From: Lacrimispora xylanisolvens
GTDB taxonomy: Bacteria > Bacillota > Clostridia > Lachnospirales > Lachnospiraceae
DNA: 64,000 bases
Direction of reading: 5' to 3'
Assembly: GCA_017084465.1 (NCBI GenBank)
Contig: CP070896.1
Span: 2,097,001-2,161,000, forward strand
Shown: positions 18,999 through 28,934 of the stretch, one piece after another
Position numbering within the stretch: the stretch's first letter is position 1
Layout: every line of letters starts with the position of its first letter
The notes under the pieces: model-generated
What the model was told of the DNA's origin: nothing
What the model saw: only the letters and a program-made list of their open reading frames with translations
Database searches by the model: none
Position numbers and translations under genes: made by a program

Positions 18999-20861
18999 GT
19001 AAGCGCATGGTTGGTTCTTTCCAACCTTAGTTGATTTTATAGTAATATTAATTTAACAGAAGCTTTGATTTTAATAATTGAAAACTATTCCGACCATACA
19101 TAATCCTTTTGGTTAATTTGATTTTATTTACGCTTCCTTCTGCTAAGCCATTATTGTATTTATAATGAATGCCATTTTTGACAGCATCAATATCTGCATG
19201 TAATCCATTTATGTAAGTATCTAGTTCATCAATATGCAGAGCAGCGGCTGTTGTCAGCCATGAGACCAACTTATTTTCCTTTCGTGAAAATACAATGCGA
19301 TGAAATTCTCTTAGGAGTGTATATAATTGTCCAATTACCGGATACTTTATTATCGTTGCCTCGTACAGCTCTTGTGTCATTCCTTTCACATTCTCTAAAT
19401 TACGATAGATTAATTGACACAGGCATTTCCTCGGAATATATTCAACAGACACTGTTTGTTCAACTGCGGAAATATGTTTCTAATGAGTTCTTTCTTTTTG
19501 CATAAAAACACGCAAAGAAGCTATGGTTCCGGTATATCCCTTGTGACAAATGTATTCGTGAATCTTTTTATAGGTTATTCCTTGTAAACGCATTTCTATC
19601 ACTTCCTGCTCATAAGGTGCAAGCTTACCTGGCATCCGACAGTCATAATGAGTTGGAAGAGCACTCTTCCACTAAATATTTTTTTACCGTCTGATATGCA
19701 TGACCTGTCAGGCGAGTGATTTCATCTATGGCATGTCCTTCTGAATACAATTTCCTTACCTCATTGATTGCCAGCTGCTTGTTTGCCATTGCCTGAATAT
19801 GCTGGCGTTCCCGTACGTTTTCCCTTTGAAACGGAAGGTCAGCCACTGTTATAGAAAGATATTTTGTATAGTGGTAGAGGCGGAGTGCAGAAAAAGGGCT
19901 ATATCATTTACGGAATAGCCCTCGGTTCGCTTTTTCTGTGCAAACAAGATCCGTTCACGACGGTTTCTGGTGTCATAGAGTGCCTGTATTTCTGGATTTG
20001 ATACCGTTGCAGGTATCACGATCCTTGACGGAAACAGACGATACGTATATTTTTCAACTGCATCAGATAAATTTTTGAGCAGATGGAACCGATCGCTAAT
20101 CTGTAACGCATTTGGATGAGATTTTTTAGCTGCAGAGGAATAAGTTTGTGCTCCGTCGCGAGAGATTATCTCTAAACATGGATAAGATTTCAACCATTCT
20201 TCTACTTTTGAAGCTTCGCGGGAATCAATAATATCAATAATCCTATGTGTATCCAGATCTACCATGACCATACCATAACTATATCGTTTCCGAAAGGCAA
20301 AATCATCCACACAAACTCGAATTACAGAAGCTTTATCCACAAGTGCCGGCATTTTTTTTAAGCAGATCACAGATGCTGCTTTTGCAGGCTTTGACAGATC
20401 CTGTTTTAAATAAAGATGACGCACTGATAGAACTTAATTTTGTAGACGTAACTAATATTTTTTCCATAAGGCGATTTGTCTTTTTTCCCTTTTGGATTTA
20501 CAAAATCAAAGCGTTCGGAAAAGGTTTTAAGTACAATCTAGATTATCACAAAACATTTTCCTTGTTGTTAATAAAAGAATAGTCTGCTTATCCTGAAATA
20601 GAATATCCTGAATTTCACGTTCATAAACGGAATGTACTCTTGCTGAAGGGCATCCACAATATGGACAACTAAGTTTTTCTTTCACAGATTGAATTGCTAA
20701 AATAATTTGGTTGTTCTTTATTTTACAACTGGTACATTCTAAACTGTTATCTAATAATTTTATAAGTTGCTGTTCCATACAATCACCATCCTATAATCTG
20801 ATTATAAGACTATACTATTATAAAATCAACCAAGACTGGAAAGAACCATTTAGGCGCTTAC
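18999..20861. mobile_element. ISL3-family element (degenerate)
   Basis: The ends at 18999-19047 and 20813-20861 form a roughly 49-bp imperfect inverted repeat starting GTAAGCGC and sharing TGGTTCTTTCCA and GTTGATTTTATA (about 40 of 49 match). I see no matching target duplication: left flank TCTGTAAG, right flank AAAGAATA. The right flank runs directly into an IS66 tnpC scrap. Confidence 0.75.
19048..20778 (-). pseudogene. ISL3-family transposase, fragmented
   Basis: Segments in order from ATG 20778: an N-terminal Zn finger (CPYCGC...VHSVYEREIQD), a DDE core (VCVDDFAFRKRYSYGMVMVD, then ISRDGAQTY and ISDRFHLLKNL), a helix-turn-helix-like repeat (AIDEITRLTGHAYQTVKKYL) and a C-terminus with the third acidic region (GLAEGSVNKIKLTKRIMYG) ending at 19048. 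At least three frame breaks separate them (near 20420-20530, 19850 and 19450-19640). The order and motifs are those of ISL3 transposases; no functional protein can be made. Confidence 0.85.
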
Positions 20862-21050
20862 AAAGAATATATGGAAAAATCCCCCATGCCATATCCTGTC
20901 ATCCAACACTCCTATGCTTCTCCAGAAGCAGTTGCATGGGTCATCCATCAGAAATACGAACTGGCTATTCCCCTGTACCGCCAGGAAAAGAGTGGGAAAC
21001 AGATCATATATCAGTTTGGAGGTTTACACAATCTTTGGGATACTCCCCTT
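20862..21050 (+). mobile_element. IS66 tnpC scrap
   Basis: The plus strand encodes the mid-region of an IS66 transposase, with SYASPEAVAWVIHQKYELAIPLYRQEK, here quoted only in part: SYASPEAVAW and IPLYRQEK. It begins exactly where ISL3 ends and fades by about 21050. No start, stop or end repeat is retained. From 21051 to 21235 I see no gene. Confidence 0.72.
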
Positions 21051-21235
21051 GACCACTATCACTATGGTTCTCATTTTTCCGTAAGTATGGCACTTATCAA
21101 CAAGAATAATTCTTCTCAAAAAAATTATGTGTATGATTTTGCTTCCCGGATTGTGGTAATGTTAAGTATTTCAATATTATCCCCATTGTCTCTTTTTATC
21201 TTGACAACCAAGTCACTATGTCCATAACTTCCCGT

Positions 21236-21650
21236 TTATTTATCACCATAATTTTTCACTTTAAAAATATACACTTTGCTCGCCACATAATTTAAAAATA
21301 TAACAATAATATTAGAAAAAATTTTAACCCCCACTCCTATACTCCCCAATAAATTAACTCCCACGTACATAATCAAAACATCAAGAATGCCTGTTATCAG
21401 CCGGCAGGAAAAAAAATTTGTAGCCTCATGTAATAATTGCTTTCTAGATGTACCTTTGCTCTCAAAAAACCCATAATTTATTTGTTATAAAAGCAAATAA
21501 GACAGCCAAAATCCAAGCAATAATATTACTTTTTATATTTCCCATCCAACCAGTCTCATATAACCCTGCATAAACAGCTGTATTTATAATGGTAGTACAC
21601 CCTCCAAAAAACAGATATAAAATAGTTTCTTTATAATTTATTTTTTTCAT
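21236..21650 (-). pseudogene. gtrA: GtrA-like flippase family membrane protein, one frameshift
   Basis: The first 62 residues from ATG 21650 give two membrane helices (LYLFFGGCTTIINTAVYAGL; IIAWILAVLFAFITNKLWVF). Reading stops at a T6 run (21464-21469). Removing one T continues as ESKGTSRKQLLHEATNFFS and two more helices (ITGILDVLIMYVGVNLLG; IVIFLNYVASKVYIF), ending at 21236. About 137 residues with four helices and the NKxWVF motif match GtrA, thought to move polyprenyl-phosphate sugars across the membrane. It is the last gene of the 21-29 kb sub-operon, which also has GtrB-like transferases. Confidence 0.82.
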
Positions 21651-21655
21651 ATTAT

Positions 21656-22444
21656 TTATCCAAAAATTGATTTAATATATTTTAGTGAGCTTTTCAATTC
21701 AACTAGATTTTCTTGCTTCCCCATCTCAATTGATATATAATTTTTATAACCTTCAGCAATTAAAATGCGTCTTAAGTCTTCATGAAGTTTCCTTGATTCA
21801 ATGATTTTAAGCCCCGGCTCACTAATATGAACATGATTAATCCATTCTCCTTGTCCGATTAGCATAGAAATATCTTCATTATTATAAATTATTGTTCCTA
21901 AATCTAAATTTAATTTTATACCCGGTGAATTAATTTCTTTTATAATCTCCAACACGTCTTCCGTTTTATTTAAAAAATTTGTTCCATATATTATAGGATT
22001 AGCCTCAAGTGCCAACGTGGTGCCAGATCGATAAGCCAAATCGCCCACTTCTCTAAAAAAATCAACAGCAATACTATAGTCACCTTGATGATACAAATTA
22101 CGATTTTTGGGGCAACCAAAGACCATGTTAGGACAGCCAATTTGATGTGCAAAATTTATAGCCTGATACGTATACCTTTTTAACACTTCCCGTTGTTGTT
22201 CATCTGCAAATATTTCTTCCTTCATTCCATACCAAATAGATTGCATAGAACAAATTAGAAATCCATACTGTCCTTTAATCTTTTCAGCAATTTTTTTTGC
22301 TTCTTTATACTTAGAATAAGGATCTTCTCCGACAATAATAGATGGCGCAATTTCCAAGCCAACATAATGATAATTCTCCATCATAGAAAATACTTCTTCA
22401 TTATATTGAGGATCCCATGCTATATTTGATATTGCCATTTTCAT
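21656..22444 (-). CDS. Sugar phosphate isomerase/epimerase, TIM-barrel (xylose-isomerase-like)
   Basis: ATG 22444 lies nine bases after GGAGG; an upstream TTG is less likely. About 262 residues with the AP-endonuclease-2/xylose-isomerase-like TIM-barrel pattern: start MAISNIAW, strand-end acids VGLEIAPS, TTLALEANP, KLNLDLGT, NHVHISEP and ISIEMGKQ. The E, D, H and E residues at strand ends are the expected metal ligands. Relatives (IolE, IolI, hydroxypyruvate isomerase and others) act on sugars or inosose derivatives. The exact substrate is unknown. It starts five bases before the aldo/keto reductase stop is passed, so both are probably co-translated. A role in making a modified sugar for the polysaccharide is inferred. 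Confidence 0.85.
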   Translation of the reverse strand: MKMAISNIAWDPQYNEEVFSMMENYHYVGLEIAPSIIVGEDPYSKYKEAKKIAEKIKGQYGFLICSMQSIWYGMKEEIFADEQQREVLKRYTYQAINFAHQIGCPNMVFGCPKNRNLYHQGDYSIAVDFFREVGDLAYRSGTTLALEANPIIYGTNFLNKTEDVLEIIKEINSPGIKLNLDLGTIIYNNEDISMLIGQGEWINHVHISEPGLKIIESRKLHEDLRRILIAEGYKNYISIEMGKQENLVELKSSLKYIKSIFG

Positions 22445-22448
22445 CAAT

Positions 22449-23393
22449 TTAATCCTCCGTTCTAAATTCCTCTAGCTCTTCCCATAATGCTTCCGGGATT
22501 TTATATGATAAGGCTTGAATATTTTCTTTCAATTGTTCCGGCTTACTCGCGCCTAAGACTGGATAAATTTTCCTCCTCAAGCACCATTGCAACGCAACGG
22601 CGGTATAGGCTGCTTGGTATCTATCACAGGTATCTAAAAAGAAATCTATACGCTTTTTATTTTGTTCATAAAAATTTTTAGTCTTATCATAATGAAGTAT
22701 ACCGCTCTTAGCTATACGTGAATCTGTTGGTATGTTATTCCGGTATTTCCCAGTTAAATAACCTTGACACAATGGAGAAAACCCTAAACTTCCTAACCCG
22801 TATTTATCACAAAATTTTTTCACTCCATTTTCTTCAGCTTTTATTAATGCATAAGAATAAATAAACTGTTCTGTTATAGGTTTTTCTAAATTTAATTTTT
22901 CACAAACTGTCCAGCATTCCTCTAATGCACTTTGTGGCCATTCCGAGGTTGCCCAGTATCTTACCTTACCGCTTTCAATTAAATAATTGAAAGTGCGAAC
23001 TATTTCTTCCATTGAAACTTCCGGATCATAGCGGTGTGCATAATACAAGTCCACATAGTTCATCCCAAGTTCATTCAAAGAATTTTCAAATGCCCATAAA
23101 ATATGCTTTCTGGATAACCCTTTATGATATGGAGAATCTCCAATGGGCCATGAACCTTTAGTAGTTAAAACGTATTGCTCTCTAGGATATTTTTTTAAAG
23201 CACGCCCAAGTAAGCCTTCTGCTTTGCCATAATTATTGGAAGTATCAAATGAGCGTATTCCCAAGTCCCAAGCCGTATCAACCATATTTTCTGCGTATTC
23301 CTGCATAATACTCTCGGTACCTACCGTCAACGCAGTCCCAAATGTTATTTCTGTAATTTTTAAGCCTGAATTACCTAATCTAACATATTCCAT
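22449..23393 (-). CDS. Aldo/keto reductase
   Basis: The 314-residue protein has the full catalytic tetrad of the family: D50, Y55, K79 and H120 (FDTSNNYG; LTTKGS; YYAHRYDP). The C-terminal part (YPVLGASKPEQLKENI) contains the NADP-binding segment. It is close to the KAB/AKR-type reductases. The ATG overlaps the stop of the GT2 gene (TAATG), and the isomerase follows directly. In this setting reduction of a keto-sugar or cyclitol intermediate is plausible, but no substrate can be read from sequence. Confidence 0.9.
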   Translation of the reverse strand: MEYVRLGNSGLKITEITFGTALTVGTESIMQEYAENMVDTAWDLGIRSFDTSNNYGKAEGLLGRALKKYPREQYVLTTKGSWPIGDSPYHKGLSRKHILWAFENSLNELGMNYVDLYYAHRYDPEVSMEEIVRTFNYLIESGKVRYWATSEWPQSALEECWTVCEKLNLEKPITEQFIYSYALIKAEENGVKKFCDKYGLGSLGFSPLCQGYLTGKYRNNIPTDSRIAKSGILHYDKTKNFYEQNKKRIDFFLDTCDRYQAAYTAVALQWCLRRKIYPVLGASKPEQLKENIQALSYKIPEALWEELEEFRTED

Positions 23394-24337
23394 TATAAAA
23401 ACTCCTTTCCATTTAGAGATGGATCATAACTATAAATCAAAGAGGTAGGGCGATTTTTGCTTTCAATCATAATTTGCCCGATATATTCACCAATTAATGC
23501 CAAAGCAGCAAATACGAATCCAAAGAATATAGATATTAACACTCCTATATAAAAAAATCCCTTCCAATAGCCATCTGCAACAAATATACCAATAATATTA
23601 ATCAAAAAAATAATACTTGCGATAGGTAACATTAGGCTTATTTTTCTTAATGGCTCAATTGATATCCCTGTCAAGCTATCCAAAGCATACCGTATCATAG
23701 ACTTTAAATTATATTTTGTTTTACCAGCAAATCGTTGATTACGAGTATATATTACGGTTTCTGTTTTCATCCCCAGGAAAGGAACCGTTACCCTAAAAAC
23801 GCCATTGACTTCTGGGAGTGCACGCAGTTTTTCCAATGCTCGTCCCGAAAGTAAACGATAATTTGCTGCTCCTCTTTCCAAATGTATTTTTCCAGATAAA
23901 CTATCCAAAACTCTATAATATATAGAAGCAGTAACTCTTTTAAAAAAATTGTCATTTTTTCGCTTTTCTCGGTTAGCAATAACAATATCTGCACCAGATT
24001 CATATTTTTTAAGCATTTCAAGAATTAAATCTGGTGGATCCTGTAAATCAGCATCCATGACCACAACAATATTGCCTACGGCCATGCGTATTCCCGCATA
24101 AATAGCTCCTTCTAATCCAAAGTTACGTGTCAAATTAATAATTCCAATATGATTTGGATACCGCTCTTGCATCATTTGCATTTTTAAGAGTGTTCTATCT
24201 TTGGAACCATCATTTACTAAAAGAATCTCATATGTATAATTACTTAAATCTAATGCAGCCATCGTAGCCATACAATATTCTTCAACGATCTCTTCTTCAT
24301 TATACATTGGTGCTATGACCGTTATCAATTGTTTCAT
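23393..24337 (-). CDS. GtrB/DPM1-like GT2 glycosyltransferase with two membrane helices
   Basis: Residues 1-230 form a GT2 domain: IAPMYNEEE, VNDGSKDRT, NLTRNFGLEGAIYAG and the metal-binding D95-A-D97 in MDADLQDPP. Two C-terminal membrane helices follow (LMLPIASIIFLINIIGIF; ISIFFGFVFAALALIG). This architecture is that of polyprenyl-phosphate glycosyltransferases such as GtrB, which make a lipid-phosphate-sugar at the cytoplasmic face. GGGAGAA precedes the ATG. The gene sits with a second GT2, a YfhO-like GT-C protein and GtrA, a set that together can build and transfer a side-branch sugar. Confidence 0.9.
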   Translation of the reverse strand: MKQLITVIAPMYNEEEIVEEYCMATMAALDLSNYTYEILLVNDGSKDRTLLKMQMMQERYPNHIGIINLTRNFGLEGAIYAGIRMAVGNIVVVMDADLQDPPDLILEMLKKYESGADIVIANREKRKNDNFFKRVTASIYYRVLDSLSGKIHLERGAANYRLLSGRALEKLRALPEVNGVFRVTVPFLGMKTETVIYTRNQRFAGKTKYNLKSMIRYALDSLTGISIEPLRKISLMLPIASIIFLINIIGIFVADGYWKGFFYIGVLISIFFGFVFAALALIGEYIGQIMIESKNRPTSLIYSYDPSLNGKEFL

Positions 24338-24347
24338 AAAGTTCTCC

Positions 24348-25305
24348 CTAATCGGTAATTTTTTCTATACTTTTAACAAGGTAATTTTGCTTTTTAAATA
24401 ACATATTTAGTGCTAAAGATAAATACTTCACTATGATGGTTAATATGATAAAAACACCGCCAAAACCCGCTGATAAAAACCCCATAATTGGTGCCCAGCC
24501 TTCTATAGGATGATTACTGCCAAGATAAACAATGACCGTATATCCTCCTGTCAATAATGCAAAAATAAAAAACAAGCAACTAATCAGAAGAGTTATCTTT
24601 GTAACAGTATCAGTAAATAAAATCAATGAATCAATAGCCAATTCCCTGCGATTTTTCATTTGCGCTTTATCATAAAACTTTTTTGAATTTTGATTGGGTC
24701 TGAAAAGGATACTGTCACACGGCAGTCCACAATTAATATACATTGCCTTTCTATAAGGAATAGAGTTTCCCATTGCCTTTATTCGATTTACTGCACGCCT
24801 AGACAAAACACGAAAAGATTCTCTTTGCAAAGAATAAGCGCTGCCTTCTTGTCGTTTGCCCCAATTATAAATTTTATAAAAAAGCGTGGAAAAAAAATCT
24901 AGTTTTTCATCTGTTACAGCCGATACAATATCGTATCCTTGTAATGAACGTTGATACACTTTCCACATTAAATCTTGTTCATATTCCGTCAATAGATTAT
25001 CAAATTCAAAAATAAAATCCCCAATAGCCATATCAACACCAGCATTCATAGAAGCTTCCAAACCATGATAATAACTCATATTTATTATATTAATTATATG
25101 CCCAACATGATGTTCTTTCACATACTTTATTATTACATCAATACTGTCATCATTTGAATTGTCATTAACAAATACAATCTCAAATTTTTTCAAAATGATT
25201 TTCCATTGTATTGAGAATATATTCTAGCCAGTTTTCAAGCTCGTTTCCATTATTATGAACATAGGCAACTATAGATATAAAATTTTTTTCTTTATTACTT
25301 ATCAT
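24348..25305 (-). pseudogene. GT2 glycosyltransferase with two membrane helices, one frameshift
   Basis: ATG 25305, behind GGAG and two bases from the FAD enzyme's stop, starts MISNKEKNFISIVAYVHNNG. The frame breaks at a T6 run (25185-25190). Removing one base joins ENHFEK to FEIVFVNDNSNDDS and yields 318 residues. The fold is GtrB-like, with C-terminal helices (LLISCLFFIFALLTGGYTVIV; GGVFIILTIIVKYLS). The usual DxD is replaced by FEFDNLL, so metal binding and activity are uncertain; it may be a non-catalytic partner or use other residues. Apart from the shift the sequence is well preserved. Confidence 0.8.
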
Positions 25306-25306
25306 A

Positions 25307-26431
25307 TTATTCTCCTTGTAATACGTCATCTAAGTCATATACAGTATTAATTTTACCACTTAATACACTTACAAATGTAGGACCTTTTGAAAAATATTTA
25401 ATTACAGTTGGCCTTGAATCATCTATTTCAGACGCTTTTAAAATTGGCTTCATAGAGAATAATGAAGAGTGGTACTTAAATCCATATTCATCTCTCATAT
25501 ACTTCCGAGCCAAGCTAGACATATAATTCCAAGCAGAAACTGGCTTAGCTGTACAATCGTTACAATTACCCAATTGTCCTGGGCTACAATGTCCATTACA
25601 TCTCTTTTGGCATTCAAAAACAGGAACCTCATCATAGCTAGTCATATGGGGGGTAAATGTTACCGATGTCAAAGAATGAAGTCCGGTCTTTCCAAATGGC
25701 ATAATTGAGAAAAAAGGCCCATCCATAACCGTAAGACCTACATCTTTCAATTTATCATTCACTTCACATAAAATAATCTCACAAAGCTCATATTTTATTT
25801 TAAACGGTTCAAAACTCAACTGTTTCAGAATTTGATTTACAGAAGCATACGTCGCATTTAAAATAAAATCACTGCAAACAACCTCTCCGGACTTTAAGTA
25901 AATCTCATACTGGCTCTCTGTTTTCTCGATTTTGGAGATACGGATATTGTATCGAAATTCTATGTTTGAATATTTGCTAATCTCTGCCATTAGCCATTTT
26001 TTTAAAACTTGCGCATCGTAAGTATATTCTTTTGTCAAAAAAGCTCCATCACACATACCAGACTTAAAGTATTTGGGAGCAGACAATTCCTCACATTTAA
26101 TATCTGCATTTTGGCAGAATTTTTTAAATTGATTTGCATCGGTCCAAGAAAAAGTAGATGAAGTTGCATAAACTTGGTCAAATTCTGAATGAATACAAAA
26201 ATCATATTCTTCATTAAAACGTGAAAAGTAATTTGCTGATTTAATAGCCGTAGAATATGAACGTGGATAATGGTATCCCATATGTACTCTTGCCTGATTG
26301 ATATATGTAGCACGCATAAATGGAGCCGCATCGTGTTCTAATACCAAAACTCTTTTACCCATCTTTCCACAAAAAAGGGCTGAATATAATCCATATAGTC
26401 CTCCTCCGATAATGATTCGTTCAAAGTACAT
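25307..26431 (-). CDS. FAD-dependent oxidoreductase (DAO-like) with a cysteine cluster
   Basis: The 374-residue protein opens with a dinucleotide-binding motif (RIIIGGGLYGLYSALF; G9, G11 and G14) followed by the acidic strand end LVLEHD and a Gly/His-rich loop (ARVHMGYHYPRS) like that of D-amino-acid/glycerol-3-phosphate oxidase relatives. Unusually, about residues 271-292 hold five cysteines in CQKRCNGHCSPGQLGNCNDC, which could bind zinc or an iron-sulfur cluster. It overlaps nothing but ends only two bases before the GT2 start. Related FAD enzymes occur in polysaccharide loci without a proven reaction; oxidation of a sugar or sugar-nucleotide hydroxyl is an inference. Confidence 0.8.
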   Translation of the reverse strand: MYFERIIIGGGLYGLYSALFCGKMGKRVLVLEHDAAPFMRATYINQARVHMGYHYPRSYSTAIKSANYFSRFNEEYDFCIHSEFDQVYATSSTFSWTDANQFKKFCQNADIKCEELSAPKYFKSGMCDGAFLTKEYTYDAQVLKKWLMAEISKYSNIEFRYNIRISKIEKTESQYEIYLKSGEVVCSDFILNATYASVNQILKQLSFEPFKIKYELCEIILCEVNDKLKDVGLTVMDGPFFSIMPFGKTGLHSLTSVTFTPHMTSYDEVPVFECQKRCNGHCSPGQLGNCNDCTAKPVSAWNYMSSLARKYMRDEYGFKYHSSLFSMKPILKASEIDDSRPTVIKYFSKGPTFVSVLSGKINTVYDLDDVLQGE

Positions 26432-26526
26432 ATTAATATCCTCTGTAATTATAGTAGTAGTTATTTATATCCCTCTCCAAGGATATCATAGGAAATCATC
26501 TGTTAATACTTGTAGAAAAGTCACAA

Positions 26527-28848
26527 CTAATTTTTTATCACTCTTTTAAAATCATTTATTTTACGCCTATATAATCTTTCGCCTAAAAGTATAATTGCCA
26601 CTACTCCAGAAATACTATAATATCCAAATAATATAATATTACTAACATGATTCATTTTATTTTCATAACGTACTTCGATTACATGTTGTCCTTTTTCTAT
26701 TTTCCAAAACGCCTGCATTTTATAAATTTCTGGTTTTATCAATTTTCCATCAACATAGTATTGATAATACCTATTAGGATAGAGTAGAAATGCCATCGTT
26801 GCATTTACTGGAGCATTTACAGTTGCTTTATAGTAATTGGCATCATTTGTTGAGAAGTCAGTTAATGCATCAGTGCTCAAATCATGAGAATAAAAGTATC
26901 CATTATCTAATACATTAGGAGAATCTTCTATATATTGTACACCTTGAGTGAGATAAGTTGGTACATATTTTTTTAGTGTACAAATTCTGAATTCATTACT
27001 TATCCATATATTACTTTTATCCCAATCGATTACTTTATCGAATACGTTTTGATAATTCGCAATTGAGGCTTGGTCTGCAACGATAAAGTCTCCCCTAGTA
27101 TTCAATATATATTCCCAATTCAGGATATTAAACCACGGGAAACTATTAGAATATTCTTTTGGCAAGCATGTGTGAATATCATGACCAATGTAGTTTGTTA
27201 TATCATGACTACTAATACCAAACCATTCATAATTTCCCGGAATAAATACGGTTACGCTTTGGCTTGCATCCAAGTGTGCAAACTTATATTGACTTTTTTT
27301 ATCTAAAGTATCAATATAGTTATTTAATTGCTTTTGGGCATAATAATTATAAACAATACTCTTACCCATAAAATCATTATACAAAACATTTAACTGATTT
27401 TGCTCATAAAAGATATTTATTCCTGTAAATAACAAAATAACAGACCATAAAATTATAACTTTATGCGAATGCCAGCCATAACAATATACAGCATACATTA
27501 TTACTGCCATTCCAAGTAATTCTAATACAAGTTTTTCCGAATTAAATACTGGTATGGACACCCTAGATGAAACCAATGCATATATAATTGCAGTGACAAA
27601 TCCTACAAAGGACACTTTTTTATATGCGGCATTTTCTTTCCCCTCAGGCAGATATTTAAACGCTATACTCATCGAAATATAAAAAATTGGAATTGTAACC
27701 ATCATATAACGAATAGGTAAATGTGTCTGTCCCAAAATAGGTAACAACGAATAAAACCACGCTCCTAACGGGGTACTCATTCCTGTCGCTACTAATAATA
27801 GTAGAATGTTAATTCCCACACCTATCTTCATAAATAAGAGATCAGCCTTACTCATATCCCGAAATGTTTCATATTTAACAATTAAAAAAATGACAATTGA
27901 CCAAATCACGCCAATATTAATAATTGCTAACTGCTCAATTCCATTTATCGCTGCAAAAGAAGAGAATATAATTAATACAAAATTTCTAACATCAAGGTTC
28001 ATACTAACCGCATCAAATAAAGTATTCCCTGCAGGCTTTACAATCATTTTAATGTATAATAATACATTAGTATAATATAAAAAGCAAATTGCGGTTGCTC
28101 CCATAACAGGACTAAAAACTCTAAATAAAATTTTTTTGAGCGACAAATCTTTTCTATATATGATTCCATAGCTTATAGATATAATAATACATATTCCTAC
28201 AAGAGCTACAGCCAAAGTTATATAACCCGCAGTAAAAGACAAAACAAAAGGAAGCGGTAGAAACCACCAAAATTTCTTCTTATATCCAATAATATTGCTA
28301 ATACTAAAGTATAAAAGAGGGAAAAACAAAAAAGTTACAATAGCGTGACTACTATACCACATTTCATACAACAATAGTGGCAAGCAACTACTGGCTAGCA
28401 AAAGACCCCGCCAATTATCCATGCTAAAAAACTTCTTTCCTAATTTCTGGGCGTAATACAATGCTACCTCTAAATGAATTGCATAAAATAAGATATAAAA
28501 GACTTTTTGTTTCCCAGTGATATTTCCCAACCATGCAAAAATCATATTCGGAAAATACATTACCGGAATCTGTGCCCTTAAGAAAAACTCAGTCGCACCA
28601 TTGGAAGAGTTCGCATCCACTCCACTAATGATCCCTTTACTTAAAAAATCTCCTAATTTTACAAACGATGAATAACATAATTGAAGCTGATCCCCTAACA
28701 TTCCAAATGTCACAACATCAGAAAATATTTTTTGTCCACCAAAAACACAGAATACAAAAAAGGTGATTAATGAAGAACTATTGAATGCAAAGAAGTTTTT
28801 ATCTTTTTGCTTTTCATAAAACTCCATCTTAAGTTTCTTAAAATTCAT
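26527..28848 (-). CDS. YfhO-like multi-pass membrane glycosyltransferase
   Basis: A 773-residue protein with about twelve predicted membrane helices over residues 25-480, followed by an extracellular region of about 250 residues and a last helix near the C-terminus (FGYYSISGVVAIILLGERLY). An acidic extracytoplasmic segment early on (VTFGMLGDQLQLCYSSF) and the overall layout match the YfhO family of GT-C transferases, which add sugars from polyprenyl-phosphate donors to wall polymers outside the membrane. AGGAGG lies at an ideal distance before the ATG. It is the first gene of the 21-29 kb sub-operon and would use the donors made by the neighbouring GtrB-like proteins. Confidence 0.85.
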   Translation of the reverse strand: MNFKKLKMEFYEKQKDKNFFAFNSSSLITFFVFCVFGGQKIFSDVVTFGMLGDQLQLCYSSFVKLGDFLSKGIISGVDANSSNGATEFFLRAQIPVMYFPNMIFAWLGNITGKQKVFYILFYAIHLEVALYYAQKLGKKFFSMDNWRGLLLASSCLPLLLYEMWYSSHAIVTFLFFPLLYFSISNIIGYKKKFWWFLPLPFVLSFTAGYITLAVALVGICIIISISYGIIYRKDLSLKKILFRVFSPVMGATAICFLYYTNVLLYIKMIVKPAGNTLFDAVSMNLDVRNFVLIIFSSFAAINGIEQLAIINIGVIWSIVIFLIVKYETFRDMSKADLLFMKIGVGINILLLLVATGMSTPLGAWFYSLLPILGQTHLPIRYMMVTIPIFYISMSIAFKYLPEGKENAAYKKVSFVGFVTAIIYALVSSRVSIPVFNSEKLVLELLGMAVIMYAVYCYGWHSHKVIILWSVILLFTGINIFYEQNQLNVLYNDFMGKSIVYNYYAQKQLNNYIDTLDKKSQYKFAHLDASQSVTVFIPGNYEWFGISSHDITNYIGHDIHTCLPKEYSNSFPWFNILNWEYILNTRGDFIVADQASIANYQNVFDKVIDWDKSNIWISNEFRICTLKKYVPTYLTQGVQYIEDSPNVLDNGYFYSHDLSTDALTDFSTNDANYYKATVNAPVNATMAFLLYPNRYYQYYVDGKLIKPEIYKMQAFWKIEKGQHVIEVRYENKMNHVSNIILFGYYSISGVVAIILLGERLYRRKINDFKRVIKN

Positions 28849-28934
28849 TTTTTATTTCCTCCTAATTAAATATTCCCATCATTTACTGATGAAACGAAAC
28901 ATCCATTTCAAATTTCTAAAGGCTGAAGTACCGT

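Noticed and set aside
18999-20861. Treating the GTAAGCGC ends at 18999 and 20861 as IS66 ends
   Set aside because: The enclosed gene is clearly an ISL3-type transposase and the match extends over about 49 bp between these two ends, well beyond the 8 bases shared with IS66.
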